Positions 1 through 9,098 of a DNA stretch of 64,000 nt are shown one piece after another. Every line of letters begins with the position of its first letter. The first letter of the stretch is position 1. The translations under genes were made by a program, and so were the position numbers. The notes under the pieces were generated by a model, which saw nothing but the letters and a program-made list of their open reading frames with translations, did not search any database and was not told where the DNA came from. Origin of the DNA: Xanthomonas sp. DAR 34887 (lineage in GTDB: Bacteria; Pseudomonadota; Gammaproteobacteria; Xanthomonadales; Xanthomonadaceae); the NCBI RefSeq assembly GCF_041245805.1, contig NZ_CP162490.1, forward strand, positions 1,341,001-1,405,000, in the 5' to 3' direction.

Positions 1-1
1 G

Positions 2-1690
2 CTTCCAGCTTTCAGCGTCATGCTGATCGCGAGTGCGGGACTTACGCTGTGGTTGTTGCCGAGGAGCACATGGGGCGCCCAGGCGGAGGCCGCACGCTGG
101 GCCGCACTGTGGTCGTCGAATCTATTTTTCGCTGCGTCCGAATCCGGATATTTCGATCAAGGAGCGGAAGCCAATCTCTATCTGCACACTTGGTCGCTGA
201 GTGCCGAGGAGCAGTTCTATCTGGTCTGGCCTGCCCTCATCGGCTTCGCATGGACGCTGGGGCGGCAGCGCGGTACCGCTGCTGCGGTGTGGGCGATGGT
301 GGCGCTGGGCTTCGCAGCGACTGTCGCGATGACGGCGCTGCAGCCGTTGCATGCCTATTATCAGATGCCGTGTCGGTTGTGGCAGTTGGCGCTGGGGGCC
401 GGCGTTCAAGTGTCGTTCGGCCAGGCCCGGCTTTCCCTGCGCGGGGTTCACGCTGCACGTGCCGTAGGCTGCTTGTTGCTCGCCGTGGCGGCGGTGTGGC
501 TGGCGCCGGACCGCGTTTCGTATCCGGGCGCGTGGGCCTTGCTGCCGACGCTGGGTGCCGCGCTGCTGCTGCTGAGCGGGCCTGACCGGTGGCGGGATGT
601 CTGGCTGGACACCAAGCCGTTGCGATTCTTTGGCCGCGTGTCGTACAGCTGGTATCTGTGGCACTGGCCGATCCTGGTACTGGCCTTCGCCCTGTTTGGC
701 CGCACTGCGCCGGTCGGCGTCGCGGCAGCGACATTCTCGCTGCTTCCAGCGTGGCTCAGCTGGAAGTGGGTCGAGCAGCGCATCCGCTATATGGACCAAG
801 GTGGTTCTGCGATCTGGCTGCTATCCGGATTGCTGATTTCCGCTGCGCTTGCCTACGCCGCGATGGGTTGGGAGCGAGCGGCGGTGGTTCCTAGTCCGGA
901 GGGAACGCGGAGTCAGGTGTTGCTGGCAACCCTGGCTACGCCCGCGCTCTACCGTCAGCCTGGCTGCGACGAATGGTTCCACGCGGATCGCCTGGTGCCA
1001 TGCACCCTCGTCCGTGCCCCCACCGCGAGCGCGCCGACGGTGGTGTTGGCGGGCGACAGCGTGGCGGCGCAATGGTCGAGTGCGCTCGAGCCCATTGCCA
1101 AGGCGCGCGGTTGGAACCTGGTGGTGTTGACCAAATCGTCGTGTCCGATGATCGACCATCCATTCGTCTATCCGCGGATCAATCGACGCTACGTGGAGTG
1201 CGAGCGCTGGCGGGACCGGGTTGTCGCGTATCTGCATCAGCAGCCGGTCGCGCTGCTGGTGTATGGATCTTCTGCCGCCTATGCGATCGACCCTGGTGAC
1301 TGGGAGCGCGGCACGCGCCTCTTCCTGGACAGGATCGAAGGTACCGCGCAGCGCACCGTCCTGCTCGCACCGACGCCGCTGTTGCCATTCGACGCACCGC
1401 AGTGCGTGCAAGCGCATCCTGCGCAGAGCGGCCGGACGGCGCCGGAGTGCAGTGTGCCATTGCACCAGGTCAGCCCGGGCGCGGTGGTGGCAAGTCTCCA
1501 ACGCGGGGTCGCCGGGCGGCCATTGGTTTGGTTGGTCGACCTGTCGCAGTCCATCTGTCCGGAGCAGACTTGTTCCGCCGAGCGTGATGGGTTGCTCCTG
1601 TATCGGGATGGTCAACATCTCAACGCGAACTATGTTCGGCGACTGGCGCCGGCGCTGCAGGCTGCCCTGGATCGATCCGCCGCTCGTTGA
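2..1690 (+). CDS. Acyltransferase 3 / SGNH-fused O-acyltransferase (5' end outside window)
   Basis: OafA/YrhL-type inner-membrane protein expected to transfer acyl groups, usually acetyl, to cell-surface polysaccharide. The frame is open to the left edge, with LPAFSV before the first Met at position 20, so the N-terminal membrane segments lie outside the window. The visible half has the family signature HTWSLSAEEQFYLVWP followed by many hydrophobic helices. The C-terminal third is periplasmic and SGNH-hydrolase-like, with a nucleophile-type GDS (VVLAGDSVAAQW) and a terminal DGQHLN motif that fits the Asp/His of the triad. The visible part is about 560 residues; complete members are about 640. 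The substrate cannot be told from sequence. Confidence 0.88.
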   Translation, partial: LPAFSVMLIASAGLTLWLLPRSTWGAQAEAARWAALWSSNLFFAASESGYFDQGAEANLYLHTWSLSAEEQFYLVWPALIGFAWTLGRQRGTAAAVWAMVALGFAATVAMTALQPLHAYYQMPCRLWQLALGAGVQVSFGQARLSLRGVHAARAVGCLLLAVAAVWLAPDRVSYPGAWALLPTLGAALLLLSGPDRWRDVWLDTKPLRFFGRVSYSWYLWHWPILVLAFALFGRTAPVGVAAATFSLLPAWLSWKWVEQRIRYMDQGGSAIWLLSGLLISAALAYAAMGWERAAVVPSPEGTRSQVLLATLATPALYRQPGCDEWFHADRLVPCTLVRAPTASAPTVVLAGDSVAAQWSSALEPIAKARGWNLVVLTKSSCPMIDHPFVYPRINRRYVECERWRDRVVAYLHQQPVALLVYGSSAAYAIDPGDWERGTRLFLDRIEGTAQRTVLLAPTPLLPFDAPQCVQAHPAQSGRTAPECSVPLHQVSPGAVVASLQRGVAGRPLVWLVDLSQSICPEQTCSAERDGLLLYRDGQHLNANYVRRLAPALQAALDRSAAR

Positions 1691-1953
1691 GCCCGCGCCG
1701 GCCTGTGCTGTGAGGAGCCTGCACTGCGTGGCCTGACGTCGCTCGCGCTTGGTATGTCGCGGAGCGCGGCCGCGGTCCGTGCGCCCTGTGCCCGAAAACT
1801 GCGCAATAAGCAGGATGTCCGACCGGACGCGCACCGTTCATCCCGGTATGACCGCCACTAATCACTCAGCGGGCTGTTTCCACCCCACGTCCGGCGTGGG
1901 AAGACGCCGCAACGCCGCACACTCGTCACTACATCAAAGCGAGGGCGGTACCA

Positions 1954-4053
1954 GTGGGCAGCAGATGGCAGGCAGCGATATGCGGTGCGGGACTGGCGCT
2001 CGGCGTCGGCGGGATCTGCGCGGCGGCGCCGGGCGACTGGTCCAGCTATGCCGGTGCGCCCGGCGGTGGCCAGCATTCGCCGCTGACCCAGATCACCCCG
2101 GACAACGTGGGACGGCTGCGCATCGCCTGGTCGTTCCGCACCGGCGAACTCGGCGCGGGCCTGCCCGATCCGGAACGGCGCCGCTTCGAGGCCAACCCGC
2201 TGGTGCTGGGCGGACGCATGTACCTGGTCACCGGCACCGGTATCGCGTTCGCGCTGGATGCGGCCAGCGGCCGCGAACTGTGGTCGTTCGACGCCAAGGT
2301 GTCGCGCGGCAAGCACTACAGCGATCCGGCCTCGCGCGGGGTGAGCTTCTGGCGCGACGCGCAGGCCGTGGACGGCGCGTGCCGCGAGCGCATCGTGTTC
2401 GGCACCCTGGACGCGCGGCTGATCGCGCTGGATGCGGCCGACGGCCGGCCCTGCGCCGGGTTCGGCAATGGCGGCACGATCGACCTGCACGCCGGAATCG
2501 ACGTGCACGACAATGCCAGCGATGCCTGGGCCAACTATGCGGTGACCTCGCCACCGGTGGTGGCCGGCGATGTGCTGGTGGTGGGAAGTTCGATCGGCGA
2601 CAACCGCGGGCATGCGCTGGAACAGGGTGTGGTGCGTGGCTACGACGCGCGCAGCGGCCGCGAGCTGTGGCGCTGGGATCCGGTGCCGCGCGATCCGGCC
2701 GCCGCGGCCGCGGCCGGCTGGCAGCCGGAGCAGGCCGCCACGGTCGGCGGCGGCAACGCCTGGGCGCCGCTGGCGGTGGATCCGGCGCTGGGGCTGGTGT
2801 ACGTGCCGACCGGCTCGGCCAGTCCCGACTACTACGGCGGCGAGCGGCTCGGCGACAACCGCGATGCCAATTCGCTGGTGGCGCTGGACCTGCACAGCGG
2901 GCGCCGGGTGTGGGCGCAGCAACTGGTGCATCACGATCTGTGGGACTACGACCTGGCCTCGCAGCCGGTGCTGACGACGGTGCAGACCGCGCAGGGGCCG
3001 CGCGCGGCGGTGCTGCAGGCGACCAAGACCGGCTTCCTGTTCGCCTTCGACCGCCGCGACGGCAGCCCGGTGTTCCCGATCAGCGAGGTGCCGGTGCCGG
3101 CGACCGACGTGCCTGGCGAGCGCGTCTCGCCGACCCAGCCGATGCCCGAGCCGGCGTTGCGCCTGGCGCGGCATACGCCGCTGACCCCCGCCGATGCCTG
3201 GGGGGCGACGCCGGGCGCGCGCCGCGAATGCGCGGCGCTGATCGCCGGGCTGCGTTCGGAAGGCCTGTTCACCCCGCCCAGCGTGCGCGGCACGATCGCG
3301 CTGCCGGGCTGGGCCGGCGGAGTGAACTGGGGCGGCATCGCGGTGGACCCGCAGCGGCAGCTGGCGATCATGCCGGTGTCGGACCTGCCGATGCAGGTGG
3401 CGCTGATCCCGCGCGAACGCTTCAGCGAGGCCGAGCGCGCGCGCCATCCCGACCAGCAGTTCAACGACATGGAGGGCACGCCGTACTACATGCGCCGCGG
3501 CATGCTGGCCTCGTCCGGCGGTATTCCCTGCGTGAAGCCGCCGTGGGGGCGGTTGGTGGCGGTGGACCTGCGAACGCGCAAGATCGCCTGGGAGCGTCCG
3601 CTCGGCACGCTGGAAGAGAAGCTGCCGTGGCTGCCGCTGGACGTGGGCACGCCGCTGCTCGGCGGCGCGGTGACCACCGCCAGCGGCCTGACCTTCATCG
3701 CCGCGGCCGCCGATTCGCGCCTGCGCGCGCTCGACAGCGCCACCGGCAAGACCTTGTGGGATGCCAAATTGCCGGCCGGCGGCCAGGCCACGCCGTCGGT
3801 CTATGCGGTGGACGGCAAGCAGTACGTGGTGATCGCCGCAGGCGGCCGCGAGGGCATGGGCACGATGGGCGATTACGTGGTCGCCTACACGCTCGATGGC
3901 GAGGGCAAGGACGTGGTGTTCCAGCACGGCGTGGCCGCGCGCATGGCGACCCTGGGCACCGTCGCGCTGGCCCTGCTCACGGCCGCGGTGGCGCTGTGGC
4001 GGCGCTGGCGCCGGCGGCGTCGTGCGCGGTTTGGCGGTCGCGGCAACGGATGA
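1954..4053 (+). CDS. PQQ-dependent (glucose-type) dehydrogenase with signal peptide and C-terminal membrane segment
   Basis: Quinoprotein dehydrogenase expected to oxidise a sugar or alcohol in the periplasm. It starts at GTG 1954 behind a purine-rich GAGGGCGG. A signal peptide ends near ICAAAPGDW, and the eight-bladed propeller begins with WSSYAGAPGGGQHSPLTQI. Conserved blocks include VNWGGIAVDP, PPWGRLVAVDL and TTASGLTFIAA. It is 699 residues long. Typical membrane glucose dehydrogenases, such as the one at 20677-23145, carry five N-terminal helices. This protein lacks them and instead has one hydrophobic segment at about residues 663-682 followed by an Arg-rich tail, which looks like a C-terminal anchor. 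The substrate is unknown. Confidence 0.85.
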   Translation: MGSRWQAAICGAGLALGVGGICAAAPGDWSSYAGAPGGGQHSPLTQITPDNVGRLRIAWSFRTGELGAGLPDPERRRFEANPLVLGGRMYLVTGTGIAFALDAASGRELWSFDAKVSRGKHYSDPASRGVSFWRDAQAVDGACRERIVFGTLDARLIALDAADGRPCAGFGNGGTIDLHAGIDVHDNASDAWANYAVTSPPVVAGDVLVVGSSIGDNRGHALEQGVVRGYDARSGRELWRWDPVPRDPAAAAAAGWQPEQAATVGGGNAWAPLAVDPALGLVYVPTGSASPDYYGGERLGDNRDANSLVALDLHSGRRVWAQQLVHHDLWDYDLASQPVLTTVQTAQGPRAAVLQATKTGFLFAFDRRDGSPVFPISEVPVPATDVPGERVSPTQPMPEPALRLARHTPLTPADAWGATPGARRECAALIAGLRSEGLFTPPSVRGTIALPGWAGGVNWGGIAVDPQRQLAIMPVSDLPMQVALIPRERFSEAERARHPDQQFNDMEGTPYYMRRGMLASSGGIPCVKPPWGRLVAVDLRTRKIAWERPLGTLEEKLPWLPLDVGTPLLGGAVTTASGLTFIAAAADSRLRALDSATGKTLWDAKLPAGGQATPSVYAVDGKQYVVIAAGGREGMGTMGDYVVAYTLDGEGKDVVFQHGVAARMATLGTVALALLTAAVALWRRWRRRRRARFGGRGNG

Positions 4054-4073
4054 GGCGACGCGCGACATGTCGC

Positions 4074-4683
4074 TCCGTGGAGCGACCTACAGTCGCGATG
4101 CGAGGTCTGTCGGCGACCGGCTTCTGCGCCAGTCGGGGCTGAAGGGCACCTCTAATAACTCCATTCCGGAAGCTGCACGCTGCCCGTGGCGATGGCGTGT
4201 TCCTTTTTTCTGTCGCGGCTGAAGCCGCTTCTACACATGCGCGCTTTGCCCTTGTAGGAGCGGCTTCAGCCGCGACAGGAGGACGAAGTGGCCGTGATGC
4301 CAAGGCGTTCATGAAAAACGCGGCCGCAATGCCACGGTCTACCGCAATGCGCCTTTGCCACTCCATGGCATCTGGAACGTATCGATACCCGAACCTGGGG
4401 GCTGGGCGTGTCGGCGTCTCGCACGTGCATCGACATGCTTTTGGGGTTATTAGAGGTGCCCTGAAGTCCCTCCCACAATGCACGCGGCCGGCACACGGCC
4501 TGCCGCTCCTTGTAGGAGCGGCTTCAGCCGCGACGCGGAGTCTGTCAGTCGCTGGCTTCGGAGCCAGTCGGTGAAGTTCCTCCCACAGCGCACCCGGCCG
4601 GCACTCGGCACGCGGCTTCTTGTGGGAGCGACTTCAGTCGCGACGCGCAGTCCGTCAGCGGCTCGCTTCGGAGCAGGGACCGA
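4074..4683 (+). repeat. Tandem composite repeat, units of about 109 bp, first unit interrupted
   Basis: Each unit contains a TGTAGGAGCGGCTTCAGCCG palindrome, then GTCTGTCAG..GGCTTCGGAGC, then TGAAGTTCCTCCCACA and a CGGCCGGCAC block. Two neighbouring units run at about 4464-4574 and 4575-4683. A more degenerate palindrome sits at 4074-4100, and its unit resumes at 4462 after the MITE-like insertion. Confidence 0.75.
4144..4461. mobile_element. MITE-like non-autonomous element, 318 bp
   Basis: The ends are perfect 16-bp inverted repeats: GGGCACCTCTAATAAC at 4144-4159 and its reverse complement at 4446-4461. A 4-bp direct repeat TGAA flanks it at 4140-4143 and 4462-4465. Removing 318 bp plus one TGAA restores a sequence matching the neighbouring repeat unit, so this looks like a real insertion. 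There is no transposase inside. It carries an inverted pair of the dispersed palindrome (4212-4235 and 4253-4276). The 4-bp target duplication suggests mobilisation by an IS5-type transposase, which is inference. Confidence 0.7.
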
Positions 4684-4877
4684 GTTGTCCCCCAGTGCAC
4701 ACAGCCGGTTCCAGCCACAGCGTGAGGTGGACGATCGGATCGCCGGCCGCGGTGCGGCGCTACACTGCGCATGCCGCTGTGCGCATCTCGGCTCCGCTGT
4801 TGCTGGCGCCGCGCCGCGGATGGCCGGCATCGGCGCGGCCGCCGCGCTTTCCCCCTCCCGCTTCCGCAAGGTTGTCC

Positions 4878-6515
4878 ATGTCTTCTTCCCTTCGCATCGC
4901 CATGGCCCAGTTCGATTTTCCGGTCGGCGCCGTGGCCCAGAACACCGATCGCATCATCGCGATGATCGACGAGGCGCGCGACGAGTACGGCGCCGACATC
5001 GTGTTGTTCCCGGAGCTGGCGGTCAGCGGCTATCCGCCGGAAGACCTGCTGCTGCGGCCCGGCTTCCTCGCCGATTGCGAGCTGGCGGTGCAGCGCATCG
5101 CGGTGCGCGTGCACGGCATCGTCGCGGTGGTCGGCTGGCCGCAGAGCGCCGGCAGCGTGGTCTACAACGCGGCCAGCGTGCTGCGCGGCGGGCGGATCGA
5201 AACCACTTACCGCAAGCGCGAGCTGCCCAACTACGCGGTGTTCGACGAGCGCCGCTATTTCGATGTCGATCCGGACGGCGGCAGCTGCGTGTTCGAGGTC
5301 AAGGGCACCCAGGTCGGCCTGGTGATCTGCGAGGACCTGTGGTTCCCCGAGCCGTTGGCCGATACCGCGCGCCATGGCGCCGAACTGGTGCTGGTGCCCA
5401 ACGCCTCGCCCTACGAACGCGGCAAGCACGCGCAGCGCGACGCGCTGCTGGCCGAGCGCACCCGCGAGACCGGCGTGGCGCTGGCCTATCTCAACGTCGT
5501 CGGTGGCCAGGATGCGCTGGTATTCGACGGCGCCTCGGTGGTCGCCGACGGCGACGGCAGCGTGCATCCGGCCGCGGCGGCGTTCACCGATCAATGGCTG
5601 GTGGTGGACTACGCGACGCAGACGCGTGCGTTTACCCCGTTGCGCTGGATCGACGACGGCGACGAGAGCATGGACGCGCTGGCCTGGCGCGCGGTGGTGC
5701 GCGGGCTGCGCGACTACTGCGGCAAGAACCGCTTTTCCAAGGTGTGGCTGGGCCTGTCCGGCGGCATCGATTCGGCGCTGGTGCTGGCGATGGCGGTGGA
5801 TGCGCTGGGCGCGGACAACGTCACCGCGGTGCGGCTGCCGTCGCGCTACACGGCCGACATGTCCAACGATCTGGCCGACGAGCAATGCCGCGCGCTGGGC
5901 GTGAAACTGGAGACCGTGGCGATCGAGCCGGCATTCGAGGGCTTGTTGAAAGCGCTAGGCCCGTTGTTCGCAGGCACCCAGCCCGATGTCACCGAAGAGA
6001 ACCTGCAGTCGCGCAGCCGCGGCGTGATCCTGATGGCCTTGGCCAACAAGTTCGGCGGGCTGCTGCTGACCACCGGCAACAAGAGCGAGTACGCGGTCGG
6101 CTACGCCACCATCTATGGCGACATGTGCGGCGGCTATGCGCCGCTGAAGGATCTGTACAAGACCGAGGTGTTCGGCCTGGCGAAGTGGCGCAACACGGTC
6201 GGCGGCGCGCCGGTCATCCCGCCGGCGGTGATCGCGCGGCCGCCGTCGGCGGAACTGCGCGCCAACCAGACCGACCAGGATTCGCTACCGCCTTACGACG
6301 TGCTCGACGGCATCCTTTACCGCTACGTGGACCAGGAGGAATCGCGCGACGAGATCGTCGCCGCCGGCTACGCCGCGGAGGTGGTCGATCATGTGGTGCG
6401 GCTGGTGCGCATCACCGAATGGAAGCGGCATCAGGCCGCGCCGGGGCCGAAGGTGTCGCGGCGCGCGTTCGGGCGCGAGCGGCGTTATCCGATCACCAAC
6501 GGGTATCAGGCCTAG
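4878..6515 (+). CDS. nadE: Glutamine-dependent NAD+ synthetase
   Basis: Makes NAD+ from nicotinic acid adenine dinucleotide, using ammonia released from glutamine; last step of NAD synthesis, cytoplasmic. It has 545 residues in two domains. The N-terminal nitrilase-type glutaminase shows the Glu (FPELAVSGYPPEDL), Lys (YRKRELPNYAVFDE) and Cys (GLVICEDLWFPEP) catalytic blocks. The C-terminal synthetase has the ATP-binding SGGIDSALVLAMA and the TTGNKSE and YGDMCGGYAPLKD blocks. The start MSSSLRIAMAQFDF is chosen because the family begins immediately before the AQ-DF strand; the open frame upstream is repeat DNA. No operon partner is visible. Confidence 0.96.
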   Translation: MSSSLRIAMAQFDFPVGAVAQNTDRIIAMIDEARDEYGADIVLFPELAVSGYPPEDLLLRPGFLADCELAVQRIAVRVHGIVAVVGWPQSAGSVVYNAASVLRGGRIETTYRKRELPNYAVFDERRYFDVDPDGGSCVFEVKGTQVGLVICEDLWFPEPLADTARHGAELVLVPNASPYERGKHAQRDALLAERTRETGVALAYLNVVGGQDALVFDGASVVADGDGSVHPAAAAFTDQWLVVDYATQTRAFTPLRWIDDGDESMDALAWRAVVRGLRDYCGKNRFSKVWLGLSGGIDSALVLAMAVDALGADNVTAVRLPSRYTADMSNDLADEQCRALGVKLETVAIEPAFEGLLKALGPLFAGTQPDVTEENLQSRSRGVILMALANKFGGLLLTTGNKSEYAVGYATIYGDMCGGYAPLKDLYKTEVFGLAKWRNTVGGAPVIPPAVIARPPSAELRANQTDQDSLPPYDVLDGILYRYVDQEESRDEIVAAGYAAEVVDHVVRLVRITEWKRHQAAPGPKVSRRAFGRERRYPITNGYQA

Positions 6516-6578
6516 CCAGGGCTGCGCCGCGGTTGCGCGGCGTTTCGTGGTGGGTGTGGATCGGCTGCGTTGAGTGTC

Positions 6579-6703
6579 TTCGCGGCTGAAGCCGCTCCTA
6601 CAGGGGCGGCAGGGCAGGGGGCGGCCGGTCAACGCGTCTGCCTCGGTAGCCCGCCAGGCGACGCGCTTGCCAATCCCAAATCCCGATTCCCCAATTCCGG
6701 CTC
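6579..6703. repeat. Dispersed palindrome plus GGGATT-type repeat between nadE and egtD
   Basis: An inverted copy of the TGTAGGAGCGGCTTCAGCCG element lies at 6579-6602. A degenerate (A)ATCCC(A)AATCCC tract lies at about 6667-6703, ending just before the egtD stop codon. The two genes converge here, so the hairpins may help end transcription. Confidence 0.65.
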
Positions 6704-6704
6704 T

Positions 6705-7688
6705 TCAAACCGCCTGCAGCAAGCGCAGCCCGAACGCATCGCCTTGCGCGTTCCAACCGTGGCTGACTCGCAGCCCGGCGGCGGCGGCCATCTCGCCGAA
6801 GCTCTGGTCGGTGTACTTGTGGCTGTATTCCACTTGCATGGCCTCGCCGGCCGCGAAGTCGAAGCGGTGTCCGGCCACGTGCACCTGTTGCGCGCGTTGG
6901 CTGACCAGGAAGGTTTCGATGCGCTGGCGCTCGCGCGCATACACTGCGCGGTGGCGGAACTGCGCCAGGTCAAAATCGCTGCCGATCTCGCGGTTGAGGC
7001 GGCGCAGCAGGTTCAAGGTGAACTCGGCGGTGACGCCGGCCGCGTCGTTGTAGGCTGCTTCCAGCACCGCAGGGTCCTTGTCCAGATCGATGCCGATCAG
7101 CGCACAGCCGTCGTGGCGCATGGTTTCGCGCATCGAACGCAGCAGCTTGATGCCGTCTTCGCGGGTGAAGTTGCCCAGCGTGGAGCCGGGGAAGAACACC
7201 AGGGTGCGGCGCGCGCCGCGCTGTGGCGCCGGCAGCGCCACCGGCGCGGTGAAATCGGCGCAGACCGGCAGCATCTGGATGCGCGGGAAGCGCTCGGCCA
7301 GGCGCGCGGTGCTGGACATCAGCATGTCGCGCGAAATCTCGATCGGCGTGTAGGCCACCGGCTCGCGCAGGCCTTCCAGCAGCAATTCGGTCTTGCGTCC
7401 GCTGCCGCTGCCCAGTTCCACCACATGCGCACCGAGGCCCACCGCCTGTGCGATCGACGGCATCCGCGCTTCCAGCAACTCCAGCTCGGTGCGGGTCAGG
7501 TAGTACTCGGGCTGGCGGGTGATCGCTTCGAACAGGCGCGAGCCTTCGGCGTCGTAGAAATATTTCGACGGCAGTTGCTTGGGGCTGCGCGACAGCCCGG
7601 CGATCGCGTCGGCGGCGATGTCGTCGGGTTGCGGATGCAGGTCGGTGAGCGCGGCTTCGGTCAGTGCGCGGGCGGTCGCGGCGTTCAT
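6705..7688 (-). CDS. egtD: L-histidine N-alpha-methyltransferase (ergothioneine)
   Basis: Trimethylates the alpha-amino group of histidine to hercynine with SAM, the first step of ergothioneine synthesis. It has 327 residues. It matches the family in KQLPSKYFYDAEGSRLFEAIT and EYYLTRTELELLE, in the SAM-binding VVELGSGSGRKTELLL, and in FFPGSTLGNF. The C-terminus carries the QVEYSHKY and GDAFGLRLL blocks. ATG 7688 overlaps the egtB stop by 4 bp (ATGA), so the two are translationally coupled. Confidence 0.95.
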   Translation of the reverse strand: MNAATARALTEAALTDLHPQPDDIAADAIAGLSRSPKQLPSKYFYDAEGSRLFEAITRQPEYYLTRTELELLEARMPSIAQAVGLGAHVVELGSGSGRKTELLLEGLREPVAYTPIEISRDMLMSSTARLAERFPRIQMLPVCADFTAPVALPAPQRGARRTLVFFPGSTLGNFTREDGIKLLRSMRETMRHDGCALIGIDLDKDPAVLEAAYNDAAGVTAEFTLNLLRRLNREIGSDFDLAQFRHRAVYARERQRIETFLVSQRAQQVHVAGHRFDFAAGEAMQVEYSHKYTDQSFGEMAAAAGLRVSHGWNAQGDAFGLRLLQAV

Positions 7689-8974
7689 GCGGGGTCCTTG
7701 GCCAGGCGTACGCCGGCGAATTGCCAGCGCGCATCGGAGGGGAAAAAGTTGCGGTAGCTGGCGCGGATATGGTCGTGCGGCGTCGCGCAGCTGCCGCCGC
7801 GCAAAACCCACTGCGCGTTCATGAACTTGCCGTTGTATTCGCCCAGCGCGCCCGACCACGGGCGGAAGCCGGGGTAGGCCAGGTAGGCGCTGCCGGTCCA
7901 TTCCCAGACATCGCCGAACAACTGCTGCAGGCCGGCCTCGCCCTGCGCGGCGGACTGCGGGTGCAGCGCATCGGCATCGACGAAATTGCCTTCGATGGCC
8001 ACGCCGGTGGCGGCCTGTTCCCATTCGGCTTCGGTCGGCAGCCGGGCGCCGGCCCAGCGCGCGTAGGCGTCGGCTTCGAACAGGCTGATGTGGCACACCG
8101 GCGCATGCGGATCGCGCTCGCGCCAGCCGCCCAGGGTGAACTCGCGCACGCCGTCGGCATGCCAGTACAGCGGCCGCTGCCAATCCTCGGCGTTGCGCCG
8201 CGCCCAGCCATCGCTGAGCCACAGGGCGACGTTGCGGTAGCCGCCGTCGGCGATGAACTGCGCGTACTCGGCGTTGCTCACCGGTCGGCTGGCCAGCGCA
8301 TGCGCCGGCACCAGCACGCGGTGCCGCGGCGACTCGTTGTCGTAGGCGAAGGCCGCGTGCGCCGGCCAGCCGGGGGCGCCGATCTCGCACACCTGTTCGT
8401 CGCGCTGGATCCAGCGCAGCGTCCTGGCCGGCGCTTGCGCCATGGCCAGATCGTCGCGATAGGCCGGGGTCAGCGGGTTGCTCCAGAACGCGTGCTTGAT
8501 GTCGGTCAGCAGCAGTTCCTGGTGCTGCTGTTCGTGGTGCAGGCCCAGTTCCAGCACCTGCAGCGTCTGGTCCGACAGGTCGCCGGCCTGCAGTCGTGCC
8601 AGTACGCGCGCCTCGACCTCGGCGCGGTAGCCGCGCACCTGCGCCATGGACGGGCGCGACAGCACGCCGCGGCGCGGCCGCGCATGCATCGGGCCGACGC
8701 TCTGGTAGTAGCTGTTGAACAGGTAGTCCCACTGCGGATCGATCGCGCGGTAGCCGGTGTCGGCGGCCAGCACGAAGCGTTCGAAGAACCAGGTGGTATG
8801 CGCCAGATGCCATTTCGCCGGACTGGCATCGTCCATGCTCTGCACCATCGCGTCTTCCTCGCTCAGCGGCGCGGCGAGCGCGTTGGTGCGCTGGCGCACG
8901 CTGCGAAATCGCGTCGCCAGCGGCACGCTGGACGCTGCGGGCGAGGGGGATGCCGCCAGAGGGGTCGCTTGCAT
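7685..8974 (-). CDS. egtB: Ergothioneine sulfoxide synthase EgtB
   Basis: Iron-dependent enzyme that couples hercynine to a thiol donor (cysteine or gamma-glutamylcysteine) as a sulfoxide. It has 429 residues: an N-terminal DinB-like helical domain carrying the three-His iron site (KWHLAHTTWFFE and HHEQQHQELLL) and a C-terminal formylglycine-generating-enzyme-like domain (LPTEAEWEQAA, VWEWTGSAY, RGGSCATPHDHIRASYRNFF). It is the first gene of the egtB-egtD pair. The thiol donor cannot be assigned from sequence alone. Confidence 0.94.
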   Translation of the reverse strand: MQATPLAASPSPAASSVPLATRFRSVRQRTNALAAPLSEEDAMVQSMDDASPAKWHLAHTTWFFERFVLAADTGYRAIDPQWDYLFNSYYQSVGPMHARPRRGVLSRPSMAQVRGYRAEVEARVLARLQAGDLSDQTLQVLELGLHHEQQHQELLLTDIKHAFWSNPLTPAYRDDLAMAQAPARTLRWIQRDEQVCEIGAPGWPAHAAFAYDNESPRHRVLVPAHALASRPVSNAEYAQFIADGGYRNVALWLSDGWARRNAEDWQRPLYWHADGVREFTLGGWRERDPHAPVCHISLFEADAYARWAGARLPTEAEWEQAATGVAIEGNFVDADALHPQSAAQGEAGLQQLFGDVWEWTGSAYLAYPGFRPWSGALGEYNGKFMNAQWVLRGGSCATPHDHIRASYRNFFPSDARWQFAGVRLAKDPA

Positions 8975-9098
8975 CGGCCAAGCTTAGGGGAAGACCGTGA
9001 ACATGCCGTCATGCGTGGTGGAACGTCGCGTTACGCTAATGCCTGTTCATGCGATGGGAGCCTCCCCTCTCCGATCGCGCCATCAGGCCCGTCCCCAC

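Larger units (their letters stand above)
4054..4877. other. 824-bp gene-free repeat island
   Basis: No convincing gene lies between the PQQ dehydrogenase and nadE. The stretch is made of about 109-bp composite repeat units, a MITE-like insertion (4144-4461) that splits one unit, and about 190 bp of unassigned DNA before nadE. Confidence 0.7.

Noticed and set aside
4144..4461. Complete insertion sequence
   Set aside because: Too short and without a transposase frame; kept only as a MITE-like element.
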